Part shown: in pieces, positions 55,583 to 64,000 of the stretch
How the letters are laid out: the number at the start of each line of letters is the position of its first letter
How positions within the stretch are numbered: the first letter of the stretch is position 1
From: Euglena gracilis
Lineage: Eukaryota; Euglenida; Euglenophyceae; Euglenales
Assembly (NCBI GenBank): GCA_039621445.1
Contig: CP154957.1
Coordinates: 38,968,654-39,032,653 of the forward strand
Direction: 5' to 3'
Length of the DNA stretch: 64,000 bases
The notes under the pieces: generated by a model
Told to the model about the DNA's origin: nothing
The model's database searches: none
The model's input: only the letters and a program-made list of their open reading frames with translations
Translations under genes and position numbers: made by a program

Positions 55583-55960
55583 CCCCCCGGGCCACTCGAA
55601 AAATTTCATATATCGCGCTATTTGTCCGCAAAATAACTCCGGAGACAAAGATGAGGTTTATTTTTTTGCCGGGGGTCCGGGGGGGGGGGGGGCGGGCACT
55701 CGAACAGTTTCATACATTGCACGATTTGCCCACAAAAAAGTCGGTAGACAGAGATGAGGTTATTTCTGTTGCCGGGGGGGTCCGGGGGAGGCGGGAGCCC
55801 ACCCCCCCCCCCGGGCACTCGAACAGTTTCATACATCGCGCGATTTGCCCACAAAAAAAGTCGGTGGACAAAGATGAGGCTATTTTTGTTGCCGGGGGGT
55901 CCGGGGGGGGGGGCGAGAGCTCCCCCCCTGGGCACTCGAACAGTTTCATACATCGCGCTG
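55583..55960. repeat. Tandem repeat, four units of ~110-120 bases
   Basis: Units start GGGCACTCGAACAGTTTCAT, continue to GACAAAGATGAGG and end in a GCCGGGGGTCCGGGG G-run. The last unit is truncated at ~55960. Confidence 0.8.
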
Positions 55961-56499
55961 TCGAAAAACGCTCATTTTGGGCTCAAAAATAGGTTTCAGA
56001 CAAAAAAAATTCGCATTTTTTCGTCGTTTTGGACCCAATCACCGAAAAACACTCAAATTCGGCGCGAAAACAGGTTTTCCGGGTGCGGGAGGCCAAAAAA
56101 CATTTTTTCGGGCAAAAAAAATTTTGGGGTATGGGGGGGTATGGGGGGTATGGGGGGGGGGGTCGCTGAGCTCTTATCCCTTTATGGGTAAGAGCGAAGC
56201 TTACCCCTGGCGAAACCCCCCCCTCCCCTCCCTCAACCCCCGCCCCCCCCCCCGGGGTCGGGGCCACCTGGAGAACCAACGGATTATCACCATGATCCCA
56301 GCCCGGTTCCCGGAATTTTTTTTCCAGTCGCGAGCGACTGGATTTCTAGTTTCCGAATCACCTGGGTTTGACCCCCAACTCCCCGCCAGGCCCGAGTTAT
56401 TCACGCGCGAAGGGGTCCAAACTGAGTAGGATCGGCCCACCCCCCCCCCCTGGATAAGCCCCCCCCCTTTGGACTCTGCCATTTCGGCCAAAAAATGTC

Positions 56500-56900
56500 A
56501 ATTTTCAAAATATCTCCAAAATAAAGAAAATCAAAGGAAATGTCCGGGACCCCTAATTTGAAGCCCTTGGAACGCCCCATCTACTGGTATTTTGATTTCC
56601 CCGCAACTCCCCGCCCAGCCCGAGATACGGCCGTTTTCGGCGCAGATGGCCGTTTTGTACACTTTTCCCACTGTTCGACTTTTCGACTGTTTTCGGGGGG
56701 TGGGGGTCAAAAATTCGATGTTTTCAAAATTCCTCGAAAATGACGCAAAATCAAAAGGAAATGTCCGGTGACCTAAATTGAAGCCCTTGGAACGCTCTAT
56801 CTACTGGGATTTTGGTTTCCCCGCAACTCACCGCCTAGCCCGAGATACGGCCGTTTTTCGGCCAATTTAGGCCATTTTGTACACTTTTCCCACTGTTCGA
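56500..56900. repeat. Direct repeat pair of ~200 bases
   Basis: Both units contain AAGGAAATGTCCGG, TTGAAGCCCTTGGAACGC, ATCTACTGG and CCCGAGATACGGCCGTTTT, ending CACTTTTCCCACTGTTCGAC. Weak relatives are seen near 50080-50200 and 60290-60370. Confidence 0.75.
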
Positions 56901-57352
56901 CTTGGCCGTTTTCGGTCAAAAAAAGTCGAAAAAAATCGAAAAAAAATTTTGCCCGAAACGATGTTTTTTGGGAAAAAAAAAAAAAAAAAAAATACGGGAA
57001 AGAAAAAAAAAAAAAAAAAACTGTTTTTGAGCCGAAAATGAGCGTTTTTCGACCCGCCAGCGCCCCGTTTTGGGCCGCCAACCCATTGATTTTGGGTCAA
57101 AACCGGGTCAAAAAAGTCGAAAAAAACCGGAAAAAAATTTTGCCCGAAACGCTGTTTTTTGGCCTCCCGGACCCGGAAAACCCGTTTTTGAGCCAAAAAT
57201 GAGCGATTTTTGACCCCTTGGCCTCCCATTTCGGGCACAAAACCCTTGCATTTTCCGTCCAAAGCGCTCCACGGAGTGGCTGGTATATATGGGGGGTCAA
57301 TGAAGGGGTGAGGGGGGCGCTTATTAAGAGCTCAGCACTATTCAAAACCTGG

Positions 57353-57540
57353 TATGGGGGTGGTATGGGGGGTGGGGGTGGTATGGGGGTGGTATGGGGG
57401 TGGTATGGGGGTGGTATGGGGGTAGTATGAGGGTGGTATGGGGGTGGTATGGGGGTGGTATGGGGGTGGTATGGGGGTGGTATGGGGTATGGGGGTGGTA
57501 TGGGGTATGGGGTGGTATGGGGTATGGGGGTGGTATGGGG
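57353..57540. repeat. Minisatellite of TATGGGGGTGG units (right array)
   Basis: About 16 units of the same motif in the same strand orientation as the left array. Adjoins the right arm of the 26-base inverted repeat. Confidence 0.85.
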
Positions 57541-57557
57541 GCCCCACTTTGTGCCAT
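57532..57557. repeat. 26-base inverted repeat, right arm
   Basis: Ends CCCCACTTTGTGCCAT. Lies at the donor side of the same intron, so the intron is bounded by an inverted repeat. Confidence 0.85.
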
Positions 57558-57985
57558 GACTCTTCACATATGTCTGAAAGGAGGTTGCCCGACGATTCCC
57601 TGAAACGAACATGGTTCCTGACTGCCGCTTGCGTTGAGCCACACACTGTTCGATGACGCTCGCTTCATCGAACAAAAGGCTGGGTTCCAGTTCCCACCCC
57701 ATCCAGGCAACGAAGAAATCATCCAGCTCTGGATAAGAAGCTTGCATGTGTTCACAAAGTTTGGAGAACTCCAAACAGTTGGCCACACTAGCAAGCTCTG
57801 TACCCTTGGAGCCAGACTTTTTCTTCTCGTTGCCTTTCACCAGCAAATTGCCATGAAGGGGGTCAACCTTTGGTTCCTTGGCATTTTGCTGGTACACCAC
57901 AAGAGCAGCAAGGAAGAGTTCCGTTTTAGGGGGTGGTGGTAACAGACCTTCCACAAGGTTCACCGCATGTTTTGCCATAGGAAGG
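57557..57985 (-). CDS. N-terminal exon of the element-borne recombinase-like gene
   Basis: Open from an acceptor-like CCCCACAG at 57986; the first Met codon lies at 57976-57978. Reads MAKHAVNLVEGLLPPPPKTE, then ELDDFFVAWMGWELEPSLLF and ends near SFQTYVKSHGTKWG at the 26-base inverted repeat. The composition is that of a normal soluble protein. It would be the N-terminal (core-binding) part of a tyrosine recombinase if joined to 54899-55321, which is an inference. Confidence 0.5.
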
Positions 57986-58036
57986 CTGTGGGGAAAAAAC
58001 AATAATGTATTTTCACACGGAGTGAGGTGCCAGAAC

Positions 58037-58205
58037 TTTCAGGGCAGGCATTCGTGGTCAGCCACGAATTTCAGGGCAGGCATTCGTGGCAGCCACAAAT
58101 TTCAGGGGGGGGGGGCGCCGTTTTTCCATCAATTTTTCATGTTTTTCGCATTTTTCCTCTATTACGTGAGTCATTACCACGAATTTCAGGGCAGGCATTT
58201 GGCTG
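58037..58205. repeat. Subterminal repeats, right end of the 4.75 kb element
   Basis: Three units of the same GAATTTCAGGGCAGGCATT block, interrupted by a G-run and an unrelated ~60 base stretch. Confidence 0.7.
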
Positions 58206-58254
58206 GCTCTGAACACGGTTTTAAACAAATTGTGGCCATACATCTCTTTAAGGA

Positions 58255-58690
58255 CCCCGGGGGGGGGGGTGCTGGGCTAGGGCTAGAAATTTGGGCTGGC
58301 TAGAAATTTGGGCTGGCTAGCCCGCCCCCCCCCCCGGGGGGGGGGGGGGGCTAGGCCCCGGCTGGACCCGAACCGGGGCGAGCTGGACTGAAATCGGAAA
58401 AATGCCCAAAAAATGTCCTGCAGAACACAGTTTTGAAAAAAATGATGCATCTGAAACCCCCCAAAAATGCCCCAAACGCCCCCCAAACCCCATTTTTGGC
58501 CACTTTTGAACACAATTTTTCAAAAAAATTTCGGCGCTTTGCGCCGAAAAATTTTGTGCTGGACCCCCAAAAAAGGGGCTGGCTAGCTGGGCTAGCAGCA
58601 ACCCCCCCCGGGGGGGGGGGGTGCTCCTGCGGCTGGGCTGGGCCCAAATCGGGGCTGGCTGCAGCCGCCCCCCCCCCGGGGGGGGTTCGC
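58255..58690. repeat. GGGCTGGCTAG / CCCCGGGG low-complexity block
   Basis: Repeated GGGCTGGCTAG, CCCCCCCGGGGGGG palindromes and a TTTCGGCGC/GCGCCGAAA hairpin at 58528-58552. No coding seen. Confidence 0.6.
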
Positions 58691-58718
58691 AAAACCTTAG
58701 AGAGATGTGTGATCGTGG

Positions 58719-58809
58719 CTGACCCGGATTTCAGCCTGAAACTGGGTTCAGCAGGGGGGCCCCCGAAGTGGGCCCCCTGAACCCAGTTTCAGGCTGAAAT
58801 CCGGGTCAG
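58719..58809. repeat. Perfect palindrome, 33-base arms
   Basis: Arm 58719-58751 (CTGACCCGGATTTCAGCCTG...) is the exact reverse complement of 58777-58809. The 25-base loop contains a further GGGCCC pairing. Confidence 0.95.
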
Positions 58810-59238
58810 GCACAATTTGTGAATAAATTTTTTTTAAAAAAACACCCAAAATATACATGTTTTTTTGAAAAAGAGAAAATTGACCTTTTTCCTTGCAAAT
58901 TGGCTATTTTGAGGAAAAAGTTCTAAAATCATTTTTTGATCATCAAAAAGTGACGTATTTTAGTTTTTCCAGACCCTTCATCCAAAAATGATGATTGGCA
59001 AGGCGTCGCACATGTGAAGCCAGCACCCTGTACGGACGTTACAGATAAAAAAGTGAACTTTTTTTCTAAAAAAAACATTTTAAAAAAATTTTCCCCCAAA
59101 CCCTCAATGACGTTTTTTTTTTTAAAAAAACATACTTTTTTTAAAAAAAAACAACATGTTTTTTTGTTTCAAAGAAAACAAGCCATCAGCCTTGGTGCCA
59201 ATCATAAAAAAAGGCCCAACAATTTCGCCCCACTATGC

Positions 59239-59914
59239 CTAACCCCCCCCCCCTAATAGAAGCACGGGACCGCTACAAGCGCAGGGTCCAAATAAAAGCG
59301 CACCCCCCGCCGCCGAAGGCGGCGGTCCGCTACAAGCGCACCCCCATTTTGATAGGATTTCTAAAAGAAACCAACAAAAACCGTGCAGGTAGGGTCCAAA
59401 TAGAAGCGCACCCCAGGGTTCGATATAAGGACAGGTGGGGGGGGGGGTGGTCCGGACCCCCCCCTGCGGGCCAGGAGGGTGGGGGGGGACACCCCCCCCC
59501 ACCTAAACAGGTGCGCGGTCAGGGTGACCGATTTTCGGCCCGGCGCGAAGCGCCGGGCCGAAAATTTTTGACCCCCCAAAACGACCAAAAGTGCCATTTT
59601 GGGCACTTTTTGGGCAAAAATGTGCCAAAAATGCAAAAAATTTTCGGCGCGAAGCGCCGGAGGAAAAAATTGACCCTTTTTGGGGGGGGTCAATTTTTGC
59701 CCCCGAGGGTCGGTCCGGACCCCCCTTGCAGGTGGGGGGGGGGTGGTCCGGACCCCCCCCTGCGGGCCAGGAGGGGGGGGGGGTGGGGGGGGACACCCCC
59801 CCAAACCTAAACCATGTACGCCCTCCTTATATCGAACCCTGGCGCACCCCCCGCCGCCAGAGGCGGCGGTCCCCTATAAGCGCACCCGTGCTTCTATCAG
59901 GGGGGGGGGGTTAG
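59239..59914. mobile_element. Phrase-hairpin element (AGAAGCGCACCCC phrase)
   Basis: Ends CTAACCCCCCCCCC and GGGGGGGGTTAG. TAGAAGCACGGG at the left pairs with CCGTGCTTCTATCAGG at the right. Phrases AAATAGAAGCGCACCCC and TACAAGCGCACCCC recur, and the block GGTGGTCCGGACCCCCCCCT occurs twice. Confidence 0.6.
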
Positions 59915-60458
59915 CCTCCGTAGTTGAATAACCGATTAATGGAGCAAATAGCGTGTTGAAAGAGTGTTTTTTGTCGAAAACCCCCTTTTTTTGCAAAAAA
60001 AAACGTGTTGAAAAACAGTTTGTCATCCAAGAGATGAATTTAATTGCAGTGGTGAGCACAAAAGAATGAAAGAGCAAACCTCAGATCTTGCTTTGCGAGG
60101 AGATCCTGGAGGTGGTGGCCTTTCAAAAGGAATGGTCGCGCGATGCTTCCACATCAACCATTTCCATGTGACCCTCTATTACCCCATATACGCCGCCAAA
60201 GTCAGCTGCGCGCCTGGTCTGAGATCGCCCATTTTTGCTCTGTATTGATTGTTTTGACTTAGCCGTTTTTGACCCATTTTGAGATCAAAAAAATCGAAAA
60301 GTTTCAAAATATCTCCAAAATACTGGGGAATGAAAGGAAATCACTGGGGACCTAAAACAAAGGACTCAGGGACCGTCCATCACCCTGTTTCGACCTCAAC
60401 GGCCAGGCTGTGTTTAACCACACGTTCAATATCCCTCTTCTCTTGAGAACTTCTATAC

Positions 60459-60566
60459 AAAAATCGACCGACTCTAACAGATTCAGCAGGGGCGCCGGGC
60501 GCGAGCGAGCGAAGCGAGCCGCCCGGCGCCCCTGCCTGCTGAATCTGTTAGTGTCGGTCGATTTTT
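60459..60566. repeat. Long palindrome, arms of 43-47 bases
   Basis: AAAAATCGACCGA...GGGGCGCCGGGCG on the left pairs with its complement on the right, with one mismatch and a 4-base insertion. Loop near 60502-60520 is CGAGCGAGCGAAGCGAGC. Confidence 0.92.
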
Positions 60567-61189
60567 CTAAAAAACCCATTTGGTCTGGGCCCGACGCCTG
60601 TCTTGAAATTCATTCGACCGAACCGCCTGGACGGAAATATGGCCAAAAAGGGGGGTTTTGGCCCATTAACGGGCGCCTGAATGGAAATCGACTGACGTAA
60701 ACGGGCACCTGAATGGAAATCGACTGACCTAAACGAATTCCGATGTCTTGGAAATCGACCAACCTTTTTTGACAACTGTACTGTATCTGGCCAAATTGAA
60801 CAGAATGCTTGTTCTGAACTTCCAGAAAATGAAACGGGACATCCTAAGCTCAGCCAGTTGCGATCATCTGACCACAAAATTAGCCCTTGTCTGGTCCAAA
60901 ACGCTTCCAGAACCCCATAGGACTGAAAATGTCGAAAAAAGTGGAAATCCAAGATATCCAAAATGTCCAAAATTTCACCAAAAATTCTGAATCTGACCAG
61001 CAACAGATTTCAATGGAATGGAAATCAACTGACCTAAATGGGCGCCCGAATGGAAATCGACTGACCTAAACAAATTCAGCCTGAACAGTAGAAATTCAAG
61101 ACAGGTGTCGGGCCCAAAAAAAATAGGTTTTAATGCAGCTTGGATCGTGCGAAATTTTATTCCATTTACCACTCTGGGCCCCCAATTAG

Positions 61190-61430
61190 CCAATTAGGGG
61201 GGGGACAATTGGGGGGGGGGGGGGGGCGAGGATCCCTACCCCTTAATTTTTTACCTGTGCAAAATTGGTTGGTTTTTTGTGTATGGATTGGTCATGACCT
61301 TTTCTTATTCGGCAAATTTTAAATTTTTCAAAACGGACGTTTTTGGAGGTTTTCTGGGCCCTTTTCGCGGCTTGGCGAAATTGGCTGATCTTGCCCCGGA
61401 GGCCAAAAAGCCAATTGGGGGGTCAAATAT
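61190..61430. repeat. Dispersed repeat, copy 2
   Basis: Diverged relative of 49840-50060, preceded in both cases by a long G-run. Confidence 0.6.
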
Positions 61431-61604
61431 TTTTTAAACACCCCCCGGATGACTTGGAGAGTCCTTAAGGAACTTGCTTGGGTTTCAGCAAAGGTAAATA
61501 AAACATGGTGAAGAGGGCAGGGCCACATTCAAGGGGAAAATAAGTTAATGCAAATGAAGAAAAAAACACACTGGAAGAAATCAGCTTTGAATTTTTTCCC
61601 CAAG

Positions 61605-62075
61605 GGGGCTAGGCAGTCAAGTCGGGTCCCCAACCCCCCCCTCTCTGGTTAAGTTCGGACCTCGACAGGGGAGTCCCGTGGGACCCCCCCCCCCCGGTGC
61701 CTGGGCTCCTCCATTGTTTTTTGTTTGTCCAGCCCCCGGACCCCCCCCCCCCGCCCCTCAATCAACCGGTCCGGTTGAGTTCGCAACTGGGGTCCCGCGG
61801 GACCCCCCCCCCTGTGCCTAGGCCCCAAAAGGCATTGGGGGCTAGGCAGTCAAGTTCGGGTCCCAACCCCCCCCCTGTCTGGTTAAGTTCAGACCTTGAC
61901 AGGGGGGTCTTGCGGGACCCCCCCCCGGTGCCTGGGCTCCCCAACAAAATTTTGTCAGTCCAGACCCCGGACCCCCCCTCCCCCCCCCCTCGAACTCGAC
62001 CGGTCCGGTTGGTTCGCAACTCGACAGGGGGGTCCTGCGGGAACTCCCCCCCCTGTGCCTGGGCTCCAATACAGT
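61605..62075. repeat. Degenerate tandem repeat, ~200-base period
   Basis: Units share GGGGCTAGGCAGTCAAGT, TCGACAGGGGNGTC, GCGGGACCCCCCCC, GTGCCTGGGCTCC and CGACCGGTCCGGTT, about 2.5 units. Confidence 0.75.
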
Positions 62076-62954
62076 GACCACGTCCCCCCATGCAGATGAC
62101 CATTTTCAGGACCCCCGCCCCAATGCCAACCCCATTTTGACACTGAACTTTACATTTTTCAGCCCCCCAAAAAGCTTCAAACTTTATTCAATCACATCGC
62201 CTCCCATATATCCCATATCCCATTTGGTGAGGTCCCAAAACGTCCAAAATTGCATTTTTTTCATTTTATTGAGGGTATCTCGAGGGTCACGGGGTACAAA
62301 GTGCAGCCAACCCCCCAAAAATCGGCCAAAACAAACCTAGAGTTCTTTTAAAATAAAAAAAAGGCTTGTTTCTTTTTGACTTCCGGCATTGAGTCAAGCA
62401 AAAGTTAACTTTAGGATCTGGGGGGGGGGGGCTGGCGGGGATGACGGCTGGAAAAAAGGTGCTGGTTGTCTGGACCTGGCTTTTGAAAACCCCTGGATCG
62501 AATAGCAGCCACGGGGGACTTCTAATTGGGGGGGGGGTTAAAATAATGGAAACGGTTGGAAGGCATTTTGTGATACTTGACTCATGAAACCAGTAAATAT
62601 CGTCGAATCTGCAGTGCGGCCATGAGCATCACACATCATCTTGCATAATATCAAATCAAATCAAACGATCCTGAAGATGAAAGAAAATTAAAAAAAGGCA
62701 CCCCACTTCCTTCGCTTTTGTTTCATTTCCGAGATGCTTTGAACACTTCAATCAAAGAAAAATGGGCTTTGGTTCCATTAGTATAATTGGCCTCCACCGC
62801 CCAATTTTGGCATTGGTGCCAAAAAAAAAAGGCCTCAAAAAACCTCCCAAATGGAGGGTTGCTGATTGAACCGTGCCTTGGGGCTCTGGCTTCACGCCCG
62901 AACCGGCGTTCAGGACACCGGTTCGGCGCGGAAATTTCTGAAATAGAATACCAT

Positions 62955-63330
62955 GGAGCACGGCTGGAATCTAAGGCCATCTGCTGAAAGCCCTTGAGAA
63001 GGGCTATCGATCAAGGGGCAACATGGCAGGTGAACAGTGGAATTTTGAATTTGTCGGAACGTGCGATCAACGATTTTGGCGCTGTGCAGTGTGGCTGAGT
63101 TCTGTGGGTACCAAGAGAAATGTGTTGGGGAGAGCTTTCAATTGATATGCTGTATGGCACCTGAGGTGTGGGATTTCACAGATTAAGATGTCAAATTTTG
63201 GAAAATGCACGATCGCTGAAAATAAGCGCTGTGTTCATTATGGCTGAATCTTGTGGCCATTTGTCAAAAGCCCTTAAGAAGAGCTTTCAATTCATGGGTA
63301 AGATGGCATCAGGCATGTGAAAACTTCAAT
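62955..63330. repeat. Degenerate tandem repeat, ~120-base period
   Basis: Three diverged units each contain a GTGCGATC(A)ACG-like stretch, a GCGCTGTG...TGGCTGA stretch and AAAGCCCTTnAGAAGnGCT. Confidence 0.55.
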
Positions 63331-63539
63331 CGGCCGATCAGCAAGGCCATGCGCCCAAAGGAGGTCAAAAATGCTCAAACCCATTTTGTCCAAATCACCC
63401 CAACACCAGTCAAAACCCACTTAAATGGCTCCAAAACCCCCCAATCGGGGGTGAATATGCAAAAACTTGGGGGGGAAATGTCCATTTTGGGCCACTTTTG
63501 GCAAATGAACACCTCTCCCCACCGGATTTTCAATATAAT

Positions 63540-63722
63540 CGCAAAATTTTGCACAAAAAGGACTTAGCACTCAAGTATGTTGCCAACATAGAAGGGATTT
63601 TGTTATTTGAGGGGGGGTGCGGGGGGGCAGAGCCCGCCCCCCGCCTATGCCAAAGTGAGCCACAAAAACAACTTAGCCCCCGAGTATGTTGCCAACTCAG
63701 AAGGGATTTTGTTATTTGAGGT
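63540..63722. repeat. Direct repeat pair, ~75 bases each
   Basis: GTATGTTGCCAAC and GAAGGGATTTTGTTATTTGA occur at ~63576-63611 and ~63684-63720. Confidence 0.8.
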
Positions 63723-64000
63723 TCGGATGGGGGTGGAGGGAGGAGTTTCCTGCCTCTCGTAATGCAGAATGCTTGCATTTCTAAAGGATTTTCATGTAAT
63801 CCCTGTTTCATCGTTGGTTTTTTTACCCCTCCAGACCCTCATCAAGGGCCCAGCGACCCCCACCGACCAAAGATTTCCACCTGGGGGTGTTGATGTTGGT
63901 GTAAGACACTTATTTGGACCAATCCGGACCATTTCCGGGTGATTTGGGCCCGCCACAGACCGTTTTTATGACCACCGACTAGCCGAAGGCCGATTGCATA

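Larger units (their letters stand above)
53472..58225. mobile_element. 4.75 kb transposon-like element carrying a tyrosine recombinase-like gene
   Basis: The left end (53472-53524) and the right end (58171-58225) are imperfect inverted repeats of about 53 bases, starting TTTAAAACCGTGTTCAG and continuing through a CCAAATGCCTGCCCTGAAAT block. Tandem copies of that block line the inside of both ends. The minus-strand gene inside has a tyrosine-recombinase-like segment. No target duplication is evident. Secondary insertions (53972-54552 and the 55297-57557 intron) break it up. Confidence 0.65.
59915..64000. other. Gene-poor stretch at the right end
   Basis: Apart from the palindrome at 60459 and the tandem repeats listed, I recognise nothing. 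Repeated ATGGAAATCGACTGACCTAA blocks occur at 60655-60740 and 61015-61070. Confidence 0.5.

Overview
This looks like nuclear DNA of an intron-rich, repeat-rich unicellular eukaryote, probably an alga or other protist. The species cannot be fixed from the sequence. The reasons are: short GC-rich exons (27 to 325 bases) separated by long introns, GT..AG (some possibly GC..AG) splice junctions, long GT, TATG and poly-G/poly-C arrays, and several families of inverted-repeat elements. I see no bacterial operon, ribosome-binding sites, rRNA or convincing tRNA. All the coding that I can recognise lies on the minus strand. Most long open frames are chance frames in GC-rich or microsatellite DNA.

Layout. 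Bases 1-11818 (segment A) and 22858-34651 (segment A') are two nearly identical copies of one 11.8 kb region. Copy A ends exactly at a 13-base N gap (11819-11831). Segment B (11832-22857) is single copy, and segment C (34652-64000) is unique, TE-rich sequence. The simplest reading is that A is a redundant (allelic or unmerged) contig placed next to the contig B+A'+C.

Main gene. On the minus strand, from about 44.6 kb down to 12.4 kb, runs a chain of exons that I read as one gene. Its 5' part (44.6-37.5 kb) encodes three tandem, strongly diverged class III nucleotide-cyclase homology domains. None of the three keeps the metal-binding Asp of the Gly-Asp motif. Its 3' part (33.9-12.4 kb, segments A' and B) encodes a long coiled coil on more than 30 tiny exons, most with phase-0 junctions. 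Splice phases match across the 3.5 kb intron that joins the two parts and also across the A'/B boundary. Two possible exons further upstream (46.3 and 46.7 kb) may belong to the same gene.

Mobile DNA. A 2.28 kb element with 24-base terminal inverted repeats and a 7-base target duplication sits in the intron between the cyclase and coiled-coil parts. A 4.75 kb element (53472-58225) with imperfect ~53-base inverted ends carries what looks like a tyrosine recombinase gene. Three short hAT-like elements (two of them copies of one insertion) have CAGGGG/CCCTG ends and 8-base duplications. At least six loci show an odd architecture: one short phrase repeated many times between C-runs, closed by its own reverse complement followed by a G-run. 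The right end (58-64 kb) is a patchwork of perfect palindromes, tandem repeats and dispersed repeats with no gene that I can recognise.
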